NCBI GenBank assembly: GCA_028023455.1
Contig: JAQFVV010000564.1
Location: 248,001 to 312,000 of the forward strand
Length of the DNA: 64,000 bases
Direction of reading: 5' to 3'
Source: Epiperipatus broadwayi
Taxonomy: Eukaryota > Onychophora > Udeonychophora > Euonychophora > Peripatidae
Under the pieces are notes generated by a model. The model was not told the DNA's origin. It saw nothing but the letters and a program-made list of their open reading frames with translations, and made no database searches. A program made the translations under genes and the position numbers. Shown here in pieces: positions 22,213 through 34,238 of this stretch (its first letter is position 1; each line of letters starts with the position of its first letter).

Positions 22213-23290
22213 TAATTTTCCATCATCACAAACCTTCAGATGAAAAAAAGAATTCCTTAAATTTCTTTTTTATTAATTCTTAATTACAACTAAATTGTTT
22301 CTACATGCTATTGTAATTATAAATAATTTAATATTTTTCTAAATTTGATTTTAGAAAAAAAAATTTCAATTTCAGAACAAAATCTTTTAATAAAAATCAT
22401 TGATCAGAGTTTATTTTGGCATATTTTCAAAGTCTTTCTCATAGTTTTGGGCAACGATTGTAATTTATTATTCTTACTGTATACAATTGAAATGCAGGTG
22501 TGGGTATTAGTGAAGCTTATATTTGTAATATGTAGTATTTTATATATATAAGTATTTTTTTAAACTTGTTTTATGAATTTCAATATCAGTATTTACTTTT
22601 TTATTTTATTAATGTAGTGAAAAGGAGATTTTCAAGTTTATTTTTTGTTTGATTTATTACTTTTTATTTATTTATAGAAAAACGTTTTTTTTTTTTTTAA
22701 AAAAAAAAATGTATTGAATTCTGACTGTCAGGATGAGCTTAAGTTAATCATCTTTCATTATACTGTATCACAAACTATGCTTACTGTCAAGTAATCTTAT
22801 TATTATTATTTTTAATCTTTGGAAATTTTATTATAAAATAATAATAATAACAACAAAAAAAAGTATTTTCCATTTGTTTCTGATTTAGATGAGGAAAATT
22901 AAATCCTAAATCATCATATCAGATTTATTTTAAATTATTATATTTAAATGATGAAAGTTATTTTATAAATAAGAAGTTCAACTTTTTAACTGAAGTTTGT
23001 GTATTATATATATAAATTATTAGATTGAAAAAAATCTTTTCATTGCTTTAAACCAAAGATTTGAAAAATAAAAAAGAGAAAAAAAATAAATATTTTAAAC
23101 ACATTTTTAAAATATAATATTAGGAATTGAAAAATCTGAAAGAAGGATATTAAACTCATTAAAATGTCAGATATTTATTCTACTTCTGTGGAGTTACTTA
23201 GATAAGAAAGTCTTAGCAGTTCCAAAATAGGTATAGGGAAATGCTTCAAATCAATATATATACTGTATATCTTTCAAGGAGATATAACCT
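22213..23290. other. AT-rich DNA, nothing recognised
   Basis: Long A and T runs (22,680-22,710) and simple TTATTA stretches, with no coding or repeat structure. Confidence 0.5.
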
Positions 23291-24640
23291 TGGTCTTTAA
23301 TACTATTCAAAATCATTTGTAACTTCTATATATTTCAGTGATATTTTCTTAATAGTTCTTATCATCATTATTTTCATTATCAGTCCCTGCTGGATGGTCT
23401 TTCCAAATGTAATTTAACTTCTCACTTCATAGCCTCTCTTTGTCATATCACTCAAGCAAATTTTCTTATTCATATCACATGTAGTTTTTTTTCTAAATCT
23501 TTTACAATCTCTTGGGATTGTCCATCTATTATCATAGTTTTCAGTCTCTTAATTTTTTCACATTGAATTTTCTTTTCAATTCATTATTTATTTTTGTTTT
23601 ATATCTCTTTAGATTTCATTATGTGGTCTAAAATGTCTCTATTCCTCTTCTGCTGAGCATTCAAGTCTTAGCTCGATATGTAAGAATTAGTAAAATATAT
23701 CTATTAAACCTTCCTTAACAGAAACATTTTTTTTTTTCAATATAATATTATTTTTACCAAGAACTCATCCATCCAAGTTTAATTCTATGATTAATTTCAT
23801 GCATTACATTTCCATTTATACTAATAATCCGATTAAGATAATTTGCATTTGTTATCTTTTTTTAATTCATATTTATAAATCTTTATCTTTCCCTTATATG
23901 AAAAATCGTTGACTTAACTTTACTCTTTTTAGCATTTTTTTTGAGGCTTATGTGTTTGCTTTCATTTGATAATTTTAGTAATATTTTTTTGAAAACTCTC
24001 AAGTATTATTTGCAAAAACAACCACATCTGCATGACTTATATAAGATCTATATCCTTTTTATTTCTTTTGCTTCCTATTTTAATTCACAAAATATTTATT
24101 ATAAAACTGCTGAAAACAGTTTTGAAAATGTGAATCATCCTGTTGTACACCCATTCAATGTTTTTCTTCTTAATGTCACCATATAATCTAATCTTTGCTT
24201 TTCCATGTTGAAAAACATTTTTCACACTAATGATAATATCTTGGTCTGTATTTTGATGATCCAAAGTTCATTATGGGAAGTGTTTATAGAGAATTAAATG
24301 CTTTTTCATAATCTACAAAACAAAACATAATAGTAACTAATTCCTATTGTCTCTTACAACTTTTCCAATATTCACATATGTTCCATCATGGTAAAACCAT
24401 TTAAAAATCTAGTTTATTTTTTTGGTGGCTTGAGTTTAAAGTTTATTGTAGACAAATAAATTGTAATTGTTTTGGTAAAGATTTTGTATAGCATCATTTT
24501 TTAAAAATAATATCACTGTTGTATCCTTTCAATCATCTGGTCTGTCATTTAGGCATTTAAAGAAATTTAGTTTTGCCTTTATCTTTTTTTTTTTTAAGGA
24601 TATCAGTAAAAATGCTATCATTTCCTAGAGCTTTTTCCTT
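23291..24640 (-). mobile_element. LINE RT fragment on minus strand, decayed
   Basis: Reading the minus strand, a RPDD(stop)KDTT stretch at about 24,542-24,517 matches the IPDDWK.. block, with W turned into a stop. FVDYEKAFNSL (about 24,320-24,287) is the A-motif block of the RT palm. Further along, near 24,180-24,120, DIKKKNIEW and a following stretch stand before the expected GVRQG block. The part below about 23,640 is less certain. The 81-aa plus-strand open frame at 23,941-24,186 is antisense to it. Confidence 0.6.
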
Positions 24641-24767
24641 CATAAATTTAATTGGTGTGTGCCATTTCTTCATTGAAGATGCTTGGGAATTAAAAAAATA
24701 TTGTAATTGTAGAAATTATTTTATTACCATGCAAATCATTTCCACATATTTTCTAATATTATTCCTC

Positions 24768-24901
24768 TTTCTATTCTTTTTTTTTTTTTAAGGGTCATAG
24801 CATCGGCCGGGATGCGAACCCGCAACCCGGGCAACTGCCTCCAAGTGCAAGACAGTCGCGCTGACCTCTCGACCACCAATGCAAGACCTTTTTCTATTCT
24901 T
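24768..24901 (-). mobile_element. tRNA-derived SINE with A tail and 11-bp target-site duplication
   Basis: On the minus strand a tRNA-like body runs from GCATTGG (near 24,882) to CCGATGC (near 24,803). Those ends pair as a 7-bp acceptor stem. The A box is TGGTCGAGAGG and the B box is GGTTCGCATCC. The body ends in CTATGACCCTT followed by a poly(A) tail (T run at 24,779-24,792 on +). TTTCTATTCTT occurs on both sides (24,768-24,778 and 24,891-24,901). The anticodon arm has extra bases, so this is a SINE and not a functional tRNA. It is expected to be transcribed by Pol III and copied by LINE machinery. Confidence 0.85.
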
Positions 24902-27774
24902 AAGACATTATTTTCCATCCAATACCAAAATATTGTTTTAGACTTTTCAGGCTTTTATTTTTTCTATACTTTTTTGTGTCACTTTACAAATTATATTTAC
25001 TATTAACTTTTTTATTATTATTTTATAGAAATCCAGATATTCCTTTTTTTTTTTTTTGATGAATTATTTTTAAATATTTTCATCTTTTTTATTTTATTCA
25101 CACATTGTTTTGTTTTATTTTAACAGTTATTGGTGAATTGCTACTTTATTATTTATGTCTTAGTACAAAATCAGTTATTATTTTTATATTGATCTCAGTC
25201 AAGTTTAAACCATCTTTAAGTTCTCTTAACATTTTAAATCAATTTTCAAATTTAAATTTAAATTTGAGTATTTATGTTGGAATAATCCATTTTATTTACT
25301 CCACAGTTATTGATTGTAAAATGTTATAAATTTTGTGGTTTATAAATATGAATTTGCTAAAGTGTTTTAGAAAGGGATGGTTAATATTCAGAAACGTAGT
25401 CTAATCATTCAAATATGAAACTTGCCATTCAATGTACATGAATTATTCAGACTTACAATAGAAGTCATTAGAGAAGAGTCAATAAAAAGAATTACTGCTC
25501 AAAATGTAGATGTTGAAAATAAATTAAGAAAAGTTGTGTAATGTTTTGAATGGGTATTGTGACTATGTGATAACACTGAAGTTGCATTGCTTGGCATTCC
25601 CTATTCACAATTTATACTTGTATTTCATATTTGTTTAGATTAAAAGAATCAAATCTTTGAATTAAGATGCATAGATTAGTTTGTTGGTAAATAAAACTCA
25701 GGTTGAGTATTGAGATGGAATTTTTATACTGTATTGACTACAAAGAAGTCCATATTTGTTGGCTGCAATACTATCATTAGGGACTTGAATCTGTCATTTA
25801 ATACAAGGCTAAGAATTAATAGAATGGTCTTAATGTATTTAATAATCTTTATATCCTGAAAACTACCATCTAATAATGCAATCATATTGATAATCTAATC
25901 TTTTGAAGGAGATGATGTAATAAAAAAAAAATTATCATTATTTTTATGCAAATAATAGTGTTTTATGCATATTTTTTCAGTATTTGTTTTGTATTTATTG
26001 CTTTGTTAATGTGTTTTTGTATATGTGGCTATATTTTATTTGTGTCTTTTAATAGGTTTCATTACTAACTATTTTAATCGGTGATGGTACGATATAATAC
26101 ACTGGAAAGTAATCCAGGTAGTTTTTTTTTTCATTATCTGCATGCTGATTTATCATCAGATTAATGTTTTAGATTATGTAGTATCAATGTATTTTGCTTA
26201 ATTTTTTTATTGTATATATTTAAATTTTTTAATTTACTGTTGGCAGAATTAAACTAATTTATAGAATTCTTTAGTGATGACATGAATTGGGTAGTTTATG
26301 ATGTATCAAAATTTTTATTTTATTCGCATTTAATATAGTGACTTAGTTTGACTGACAATTTTGCCATTCTCATTTAGATAGATAAAATATATTTTAGACA
26401 TTTTTTTACATTGCCTATAATTTATAAACATATTGAGTTAATATCTTAAGGCTGCCTGTGAGAGATCTAAAAGCTTAGCTCAGTATTTACTCTTAATCAT
26501 CAGCTATTTTGATGATTTGGATACATTGGATTGAGTGATTTTTTATAAAGAAATTTCTTGTTGCATGTGCTTAAGAAGTTTATTAGTTATTTAAAAAAAA
26601 AAGAGAGATACATTAAAAGCTTTACATCTAATAAAAGTTTTTTTTTAGCTTCATATTTGTTTGCATTAATCAAAATTTGTTATGATTACTAGCTCAAAAA
26701 GTCTAAATTTTGGACCAAATTTTTTTGTAGTACTTTCCATAACTTTTTATCTTTTGCTAATTTTTGACTATGTGATCTTTGCGAAACTAATCAGTTCATT
26801 ACAATATCTTCTTAGTCTTTGTCTACCCCCCCCCCCCAATTAAGTGCTAACTTTTTCGTAATGAATATAAGACCATCTACTATTCTGAATTTTCATTACA
26901 TGTTCTGACCATCTTCAATTCAGTGTCAAACTGCAACAATGAATCATTAACTTCTTCCGTTACCATTCTAGTGCCTTTGTTACTGATCATATCTCACCTA
27001 CTTACATTCAGTATGTTTTTTTCTATAATCCATATTTGTGTTCATAGCTTACAGTTATGTTTTTTTATATGTGATCATGTTCATGCACCGTATGTGGATA
27101 TGGAAGGACACACACACATCAAAATTTCCTTTTAAGGCACATTGGCAAATCATGAGGTTTTAATGTAGATCTGAATTAATGTGAATATAAATATAAAGCC
27201 AATACATATTGTATTTTTGTGTTAATATCTTTACTTAATTGTTTCATTAGTTTTACCAGTGAAATTATCTCTTATGTGTTTGTAAAATTTCTAAAATAAA
27301 ATAAAGACTTTTAAAAACTGTTTTATATTTATTATATGGCGTGTAATGGATTATATTTTTGTTGATTTGCTTACATTTTTTTTTTGTTCTGTAAATAAAA
27401 ATGTTGATTTTTATTATTATTAACCTGTTTAAGTTTAACAATTTTACTCTTTTTTTTATTTATTAATTTCTTCTTGTTGAATAGTATTTATTTACAATTA
27501 AAACTATAATCTATAATTTTTTCCATTGTGGTATCATTTCAGAGAAGTCATTTAATACTAATTTGATTTCATGATTTTGTAATTGTTTTTACAAATGAAT
27601 GAATGAACTAAATTTTCAGTAAACCTTTGGTTGATAAATCATTGTCATGTCTTTATTTTTAAATTACATAAAATACCATTTTTCTCAGCACTAATCAGAC
27701 AGAATGATAGCAAAATTTTTTATCTCAATAATAGTGCCATCTAGTGGAAGCTTTAATAATCAACAGAAGATAGA
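24902..27774. other. AT-rich DNA, nothing recognised
   Basis: Only small open frames of biased composition, a C run near 26,826 and T runs. A splice-like block at 26,057-26,121 (AATAG ... CAG-GTAGTT) is closed by stops in all three frames and is not an exon. Confidence 0.5.
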
Positions 27775-28985
27775 TGGCTATACATTATAATTTTTATCCA
27801 GTGCTTTCCCATTCAATATTCCCAGGCTAGTTTCTAGATTATGGCTTTAATCAGTGAGGAGCTTTGGGTTTGGATTCAGTGCACTTGGTTATTTGGATTG
27901 AATGCATCTCTTCTCCAGCAGTCACTTTTTATCTTTTTGCTTAATTATAAATCTATCAGCCCAAACTGAAAAACACATTAATGTTTTCATTTCATGCTAA
28001 ATTTTCAGTGTAATTATACATATCTGAAAACAGTTCAGTATCTATCTATACATCTTAATGTCTTTGGTTTTTTTAAAAATTATCTTAGTTGGTAATTTTA
28101 TCCAGGGAAATTAGCTTGGATTGAAAACATGGTGTTTTTCAGTCTAGGCTGATAGGTTTATAGTTAAACAAAAAGATAAAAAGGTGGTTGTTGGATAAGG
28201 GATGCATTAAATCCAAAGATTCAGATGCACTGCTCTCAGATTCAAGGCTCCCCACTGATAACAACTATAAACTAGAAACTCTAGGAATATTGGATGGGAA
28301 AGCACTGGAAAGGAATTATGGTGCATAACCATCTAGCATTTATGTAATACTAAAGCTTGCATTATGTGGCACTACTGCTGGGCAAAAAATTGCTATTACT
28401 GTATTTTAATAGCTCAAGTAAACATAAAAAAAAAAGTGATCATGTGGTATTATATTAATTAATACCAATCCTAGCCAATGAATGAAAATGTCTTTGGTTA
28501 TTAAAAAACCAAGGACACCAAAATATATAGACACTGAACTGGTTTCAAATCTGTATGACTATTCAGGCAAATTAGCTTGGATTTGCGAGAGAAGGGATGC
28601 ATTACATCCAAAGATTCTGGTGCACTTTTCCTAGGTTCAAGCTCTTCATTGATGAAAGCCATAATCTAGAAACTATTCTGGGGATCATACCATTTACAAC
28701 TTTCTTAAACACTTCTAGAGATATTGGATGGGGAAGCATTGGATAGAGATTATATGAATGGGACTATTGGTGGGGGGGGGGATTTTGCTATTGTTTTAAC
28801 AGCTTGTGTAAGCATAAAGAAATGGTGATCATGTGATATTTAATACATTAATCACATGTTTTATAGCCGGGTTTTTTTTTTTAAGAAAAAAATAAATAAA
28901 AAAAGAAACATTTTAAATTATTATTATTTTCTATCTCTTTATGATGGTAATATGTAAAAAAAAAAAAAAGTAGCAATATTATAAG
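27775..28985. repeat. H1 ribozyme repeat cluster: inverted copy plus tandem copies
   Basis: A minus-oriented H1 monomer (about 27,790-28,080) is joined head to head to two plus-oriented monomers in tandem (about 28,080-28,860). Ribozyme positions fall near 27,815-27,855 (minus), 28,245-28,290 (+) and 28,640-28,685 (+). The two plus cleavage sites are about 397 nt apart, shorter than the 441-nt dimer at 10 kb because of internal deletions. The copies are older than those at 37 kb. Near 28,690-28,730 the monomer is interrupted by about 40 bases. A G run of nine or ten lies at 28,770-28,780. Confidence 0.7.
28640..28686 (+). ncRNA. Decayed hammerhead ribozyme, H1 family
   Basis: GCTCTTCA, TTGATGA, a stem II remnant with CATAA, then TAGAAAC, TATTC and TGGGGA. 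Stem I pairing and GAAAC are kept, while C3 is T and the GTC before the cut has become TTC. A more damaged copy lies at 28,245-28,290 (ACTGATAAC, GAAACTCTAGG). On the minus strand, 27,815-27,855 reads CTGATTA...GAAACTAGCC. Confidence 0.4.
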
Positions 28986-29230
28986 CCTATTCTTTTTACA
29001 GTATATGCTTACACAATAGTAGCAACTCTCTCCATTCAGCAGTGCCACCCAGTGCAAGTCATAGTAATCAGAGTATGCTAAGAAATTTGTGCATCAAAAT
29101 CCTTTTCTAGTTCCTGCTCATCCAATATCCCCAGATTGGTTTCTAGCTTGTGGCCCACAGTATGAAGAGAGTTACTACTGTTTTAACAGTTTGTGTGAGC
29201 ATAAGATATAGAGATCGTGTGATGTTTTAA
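28986..29230. repeat. H1 repeat fragment, minus then plus
   Basis: The minus-oriented end of an H1 monomer covers about 29,000-29,158 (inverted CAGTGCCACCCAGTGCAAG, then TCCAATATCCCCAG and GGTTTCTAGCTTGTGG). It joins a plus-oriented tail (29,160-29,230: AACAGTTTGTGTGAGC and GAGATCGTGTGATG). The ribozyme is cut through stem II at the junction. Confidence 0.65.
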
Positions 29231-29610
29231 TATATGTTTATCTTTTACAGGAGCATGTTAATAGAATTTTCTGTAGCATTAAGAATTTACTGAAGGATAC
29301 TTCTAATTATTTAAATTCTTAAGCTGATGTTGAAATTTTTTAAAATGAGTATGACAATGACAATAACATATTAAAAAAGATAAGAGCTTTCAATTACACA
29401 TAAATAATGAAATTATTATTATAAAAGACCTTTACAAATAAAGATTTTGGTACATTTTTCAGCAGTAATTATGACTTTACATTAATATTAGTTCCAGCAC
29501 TTCTAAAAGTTATGATTGTGACACATGAAAAAAAAAAAAAAGTTATGATTGTAATCTATCATATTAGCTTTTATTTTAATACTAATATTATTTACTTTCT
29601 GTTAATATTG

Positions 29611-29918
29611 GGTAGTTTCTGGTTAGCTGCACCCCAGCCGCTAGAGGCACTGTTTCTGTGTAAACACACAGGTTCTTGGTAGTGCTGGTAGCAGACGATG
29701 TAAGCTACATGGCTTACGCATTGCAACCAGCGCCACCAGGCAGGCAGTTTTGCTGCCAGCTGGTTTGTGGAAGCTTCCTGTGCATACGCATGGTGAACAG
29801 CGCCACCTAACGGCTGGAACAGGCATTTCTGCTTTTGGGCCCCTACTCTGGATATTTCTGGGTGTTTACACAGAAACAGTGCCTCTAGCGGGTGGGGTGC
29901 AGCTAACCAGAAACTACC
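29611..29918. mobile_element. MITE-like element, 308 bp, with long terminal inverted repeats
   Basis: The ends are near-perfect inverted repeats of about 55 bp: GGTAGTTTCTGGTTAGCTGC from 29,611, and its complement ending at 29,918. They continue through CCGCTAGAGGCACTG and TTTCTGTGTAAACAC. The interior is also GC-rich with internal inverted pieces (GCGCCACC occurs twice). It codes for nothing recognisable, although open frames span it. No clear target-site duplication is seen. The sharp composition difference from its flanks suggests a relatively recent non-autonomous DNA transposon or fold-back element. Confidence 0.8.
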
Positions 29919-30705
29919 TTTGAACATGTTAACAAAATGATACTTTAATACTCAAAGACTACAACTTGCGCGCAGAATTGTTTTTAAGAAAAATCATTAG
30001 TGATAGTCAGTTAATGATTTACTTAAATTTTCGTACAATGGAAGCAATTATATGACTTATTATATTGAATTTTTGCCCATAAATAAATAACACCAAAACA
30101 AATTATTCAATTATAGGCATGCATTATTTCAATACTAAAAAGCTTTTTTCAGTAAGATTTTATTACATTCTTCAATGTACATGTATATGTTCTTAATGCT
30201 CATTTATTATTAATTAATAATTGGTCATTTAAATTTGAATGAAAAGAATCATATAATAAGTGTTCATTTATATAGATCTCAATAAAAATTTTGTATGTAT
30301 ATAAATATCCATGAATTTATGACTATGCACTATAATAAATAAATCCATAGTATATTTAGGTATGAATTACATAAGTATATACATGTGTATATAGAGTGTC
30401 TATATATAATTTATTTTTATGCAAATAAATCTCTGTTAAGTAAACCACAAACAAAATGATCATTATTTTAAATCAGTGGATATGGTTTTTTAAATGCATA
30501 AATAATATTGCCTTGTTTTCATTTATTGTATATTATAAATATAATAAAATATTATAATTCAAAAAACAAAATCTAGATATCGCTATGAATAATGTTTAAT
30601 TATATACTTAATAGATGTGCTTTGACATTTATGAGCATTCATGAAGAAGGTAGTAAAATGTTTTCAAAAAAAGTTTTATTGTATTGAAGTAATATAAAAT
30701 AAATA
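29919..30705. other. AT-rich DNA, nothing recognised
   Basis: Simple AT-rich sequence with TATA-rich stretches around 30,300-30,440. Confidence 0.5.
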
Positions 30706-31440
30706 AATATTAATATATAGGGTATATGAGCACAGACTTTCACACGACCCACCACTCTCCACACTAATTCATAACATTGATACACTTGAACACATCAGTT
30801 GGTCCAGATTACCATCTCTACACATATATGCTATAAGTGCTCAAATATATATTAAGATAGCCAATCCTCATACTTTAATGGACAGGCTTCAATCTACTCC
30901 ACACTCCAACTGTTCAACCGTTCAACCAATTAAAAATCTGATGCTGGAATGCTCAAAGGCCACCCTAAGGCCAAGATTCTTGTCACACCCATGTTGACCT
31001 AAGGTCAATCTGACCCCTCATGCACAGGACATAATCCATTTAATACAAGGGATGGGCAGACATCTCTACTATATAATAACTGAAACCCACAGGCTTATTA
31101 TATACCTGTGTTTATATATGTAATATATAGGGTATACTTTTACACGACCCACCACTCTCCACACTATTTCATAACACTGATACACTTCAACACTATGTTG
31201 AAAAGATAAATAGTCACCAATATACGTATTTCATGCTAAACCAACTGATGATTGCTGGTTTAGCATGAAATACTTAGTATTGGTGATTATTTATCTTTTC
31301 AACATATATGTGTTCAAGGGTATCAGTGTTATGAGATAGTGTGGAGAGTGGTGGGTCGTGTGAAAGTCTGTGCTCATATACCCTATATATTACATATATA
31401 AACCCAGGTATATAATAAGCCTGTGTATTTCAGTTATAAA
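30706..31440. repeat. H2 ribozyme repeat, complex fold-back copy
   Basis: H2 landmarks are the end block AATATATAGGGTATATGAGC, the block CACACGACCCACCACTC (or its complement), the ATTGATGTTTATC-type AT stretches, and the GATGGGCAGACATC block. Here a minus-oriented monomer (30,706-31,125) lacks the ribozyme half. It is followed by a second minus-oriented start (31,126-31,243) facing a plus-oriented end (31,244-31,400). The two outer ends are inverted copies of AATATATAGGGTAT. The single-monomer copy at 50,449-50,933 gives a unit length near 485 bp. Confidence 0.75.
31240..31285 (+). ncRNA. Type I hammerhead ribozyme candidate, H2 family
   Basis: ACCAA (31,240-31,244) precedes an intact CTGATGA (31,245-31,251). 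Stem II is TGCT with AGCA around loop GGTTT, then GAAA (31,267-31,270). The stem III region is TACTTAGTA, and TTGGT follows (31,280-31,284), pairing with ACCAA in stem I. Other copies show the stem III palindrome as ATACGTAT, ending in UA as the cut dinucleotide. Position 10.1-11.1 is U-U here, but G-U or A-U in other copies, so the family ancestor probably had a five-pair stem II. Confidence 0.6.
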
Positions 31441-31639
31441 TAAATATTGTAATTGAATTATTTATTGCTTGAAAGTTTATAAGAAGTTTGAGCACTGGCA
31501 ATAACTCAAAGGAGCTGTGATCTATGGCTTCTATATCACTGCACTAAATCATGTAGGGCTGGTAATGTAATATTAGGTCTTGAATAATTTATTTGGGTAT
31601 TATTTATTGCTTGATTTATTTAAATTAAGTTTATAGTAA

Positions 31640-32050
31640 ATAGAGGGATTTGAACTTAGGTTGATACTCATGACCACCCTCATGTGAAAAAAATCCATGA
31701 AGCCAAATATACGTATTTTGTGTGGAACCAGCACTCGTCAGTTGGGCCAGATCATAATCTCTTACATATATATATATATAACAGTGCTCAGCTTATATTA
31801 AGATAGCAATTCCTTAAACTTTAATGGATAGGCTTCACCCCCCCCTCCAACAATTCAACTATCCATTTCATTGAAAAACCAACGGAATGCTCAAAGCCCT
31901 TGGTGGATTTGATATTATAGTCATACCCATGTAGACATTACGTCAATCTAACTTCTCACCTCTTGTATTATTGGACCATTACATATCCATTTATATTAAT
32001 AGGAGAGGATGGGCTGGACTTATGTTATGATTTAACTTATTTCCAAAGCA
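31640..32050 (-). repeat. H2 repeat, diverged subfamily copy
   Basis: It starts with AGAGGGATTTGAACTTAGG and continues with the ribozyme region (31,702-31,747), the CTTAAACTTTAATGGATAGG block, the GAATGCTCAAAGCCCTTGG block and the ATTGGACCATTACATATCC block. A sister copy at 36,345-36,800 shares all these blocks in the same order, so this is a distinct subfamily from the 31.2- and 50.6-kb copies. Confidence 0.7.
31702..31747 (-). ncRNA. Hammerhead ribozyme remnant, H2 family
   Basis: On the minus strand: CCCAA, CTGACGA (31,741-31,735, intact box), GTGCTGGTTCC then CAC, followed by AAAA where GAAA is expected, TACGTATA, and TTTGG. Stem I pairs CCAA with TTTGG (three to four pairs). The G12-to-A change should inactivate it. 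Stem II keeps GTG with CAC. Confidence 0.45.
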
Positions 32051-32192
32051 ATACTGAATGAATGGGTTAATTAAAGTAAGCTTAGAAAATAGGAAATTTT
32101 AAAGTGACTATTTTGCATTATGTTTTCTTTAATAGTTCATATATTATTTTTTGTAATTTAAGTTGTGATTACAAAAAATTAACAATAAAGAC

Positions 32193-32298
32193 ATTTTTTT
32201 TTTTTTTAATGTGTTAAAACATCCGCTGGGAAGCGAATTACAAACCCGGGACAACTGCTTGTAAGGCAGCTGTGCTGACTACTCGACCACCAATGCTT
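32193..32298 (-). mobile_element. tRNA-derived SINE copy with A tail
   Basis: On the minus strand the body starts GCATTGGTGGTCGAG (32,296 downward) with the A box, then a five-pair anticodon stem GCTGC/GCAGT around CTTACAA (anticodon TAC, as in tRNA-Val). The B-box region is TTTGTAATTCGC, and the end is AGCGGATGTT. A run of T on + at 32,193-32,207 is the A tail. Same family as the copies at 24.8 and 53.1 kb. The B box is damaged. No clear target-site duplication can be made out. Confidence 0.75.
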
Positions 32299-33953
32299 GA
32301 TTTTTTTATTTTTTTCATAGAAATGAATGCAGCTTTCCCAAAAATTAATTAAATAAAAATTTTAGGTTTTCACATGTTGTTTAAGGATATATAGTTATTT
32401 TATTTTTAATTATTCTATTTTAGGTTTCATTTTGATATTTTATTTGTAAATTTTACATTTTTAAAATATTGTTTTTTTTTTGTAGGTTTATTATTAACAT
32501 AGCTATCAGTTTAAATATTATTTGCTTCTTTTGGTTAAAGTGATTTTTAATTATTTTGTTTTCTTTTTTCTTTCCTAGTTTTGTTCACTTAATGCTTGTT
32601 GTTGTCAGTCAAAACAAAATGTAGTTGATTTTGAATATAGTGTATGTTTACACCTCATTTTATTAATAGTAATTGGTTTGCTTTTATGTAAATGATCTTT
32701 AACTTGGACAAATAATCTGTATTTAATAAAACTTGTCAAAGTGAAAACCAAAGGCGGAAAATTGAAATTTAATTATTAAGGTTATTAATGAAGGAGAAAA
32801 TGAAAAAATAGAGATTATTTAAATGCATTCCTGCTGTCATTCATTACATCTTTGAACATTTTGCTAAATTAAATTGTTTAAAAGTGAAGTCAGAGTCTCT
32901 AGAAAAATTAGATTTTGGTATATGTAAATAATTTATGCAAATAAGGGAAATTGTTTGTTTTTGAGTTAATAAATAATTTAAAATTTTAAATCCCATAATT
33001 CAGTCAACTTTGTTATTGAAAACATTTACAATCAAATTTTAATTAAGAGATATTTACTTGTCAATTTAAATAGAATGCTGATAACAGAGAAAATTAGCAT
33101 GAAATAACTGATTCATCATTTTAAAAAAAAAGTAAAAAATGTTATGGTAATGGTCTTAATAATAACTGTAAATATTATGTATATGTGTGAAGGATAAATA
33201 CTATTAATGAATCTAGAACAGATACAAAGGTCATAAACATGTTTATTAATCAACAATATTGTTTGTATATTTTAACAAGTTAGATTTATTAGTTTTCTAA
33301 AATTGACAAGTCTAAAATTACAAATTTGTCCGGCTTTAACATGTTATAACATCTGCCACAATTAGATTTAACCAGAAGTGAAAGTCATTAGCAAAATGCC
33401 CATTTCATTGGTAGCTGGAGCACGTGGTCACAGGTGTTTGATTACCTAGACATGATATAGTAACAATTATTCAGGAGGCATCATTCTCTAAATATAGAGA
33501 TTGCTTACTTTTATATAAAAATAGATTGTACATGCTTTCATTATGATTTGTTTATTTATTAACAGTTTTGTTTCTAAAGTGATAATTGGATTGGTTAAAA
33601 GCTGTTTTCAATCTGTTTTCTTCCAACTTTTGGTGGGAAATCAGTTTGTTGGGTCAAAGATTTACAATTAATATAATGATTGGGGGGGGGGGGAGTTTTT
33701 AAGAGCAAAAATAATTTTAGTTTGCTTAAGAGGTTTTATGCATTTTAGCCACATATCAGATTCAAGCAATGTAAGTTTTATTTCATGACCATTCTCAAGG
33801 ATATTTTTTGTTTTACATTACCATAGAAATAATACTTTATTTTTCACTTAAAAAAAATTGAATCTAATGAATTATAGTTTTAATAATAACATGTTATCGT
33901 AGTGTATATATATAAACAGTAAAGTACTATTTTTTTTAATAAAATTTATTTTA
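32299..33953. other. AT-rich DNA, nothing recognised
   Basis: No exon or repeat with ends is seen. A G run of about eleven lies at 33,681-33,691. Confidence 0.5.
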
Positions 33954-34238
33954 TTTAAACAGAAAAGATTTACACCCCAAGCACATGCACTGTAGTGTTG
34001 TTGTCATAATAAATAGCTCAACAATGTCTTGTTGAGTATTGAGGATATTCTCAAACCAAAACACAAGCTAGAGCTTTTGAAAAGATAAGAGCGGCCATCT
34101 TAAGATGACCGCTCTTCTTAAAAGTCTCTGTCTTGTGCTTTGGTTTGAGAATATCCTCAGTATTCAACAGGACATCATTGAGCTGTTTATAACAACACTA
34201 CAGTGCTTGTGCTTGGGGTGTAAATCCCTTCTGTTTAA
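33954..34238. repeat. Fold-back element with 140-bp arms
   Basis: Near-perfect inverted repeat: ATTTACACCCCAAGCAC (left) and GTGCTTGGGGTGTAAAT (right), continuing inward through TTGAGTATTGAGGATATTC and its complement. The centre is a 30-bp near-perfect palindrome at about 34,089-34,118 (AAGAGCGG...CCGCTCTT). As RNA or single-stranded DNA it would form one long hairpin. I find no CUGANGA/GAAA pair in it. Confidence 0.8.

Noticed and set aside
24790-24885. Functional tRNA gene
   Set aside because: The anticodon arm carries extra bases, and an A tail plus flanking duplication show a retroposed SINE.
26057-26121. Exon-like block between AATAG and CAG-GTAGTT
   Set aside because: Stops occur in all three frames, so it cannot be a coding exon.
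26140-26165. Minus-strand CTGATGATAAATC followed by GATAATGAAAA as a hammerhead
   Set aside because: Stem II has only three inner pairs with mismatches outside, and stem I and stem III are not formed.
29592-29927. 111-aa open frame on the minus strand
   Set aside because: It coincides with the MITE-like element and its inverted ends. The frame is open because of the element's GC content and shows no protein family.
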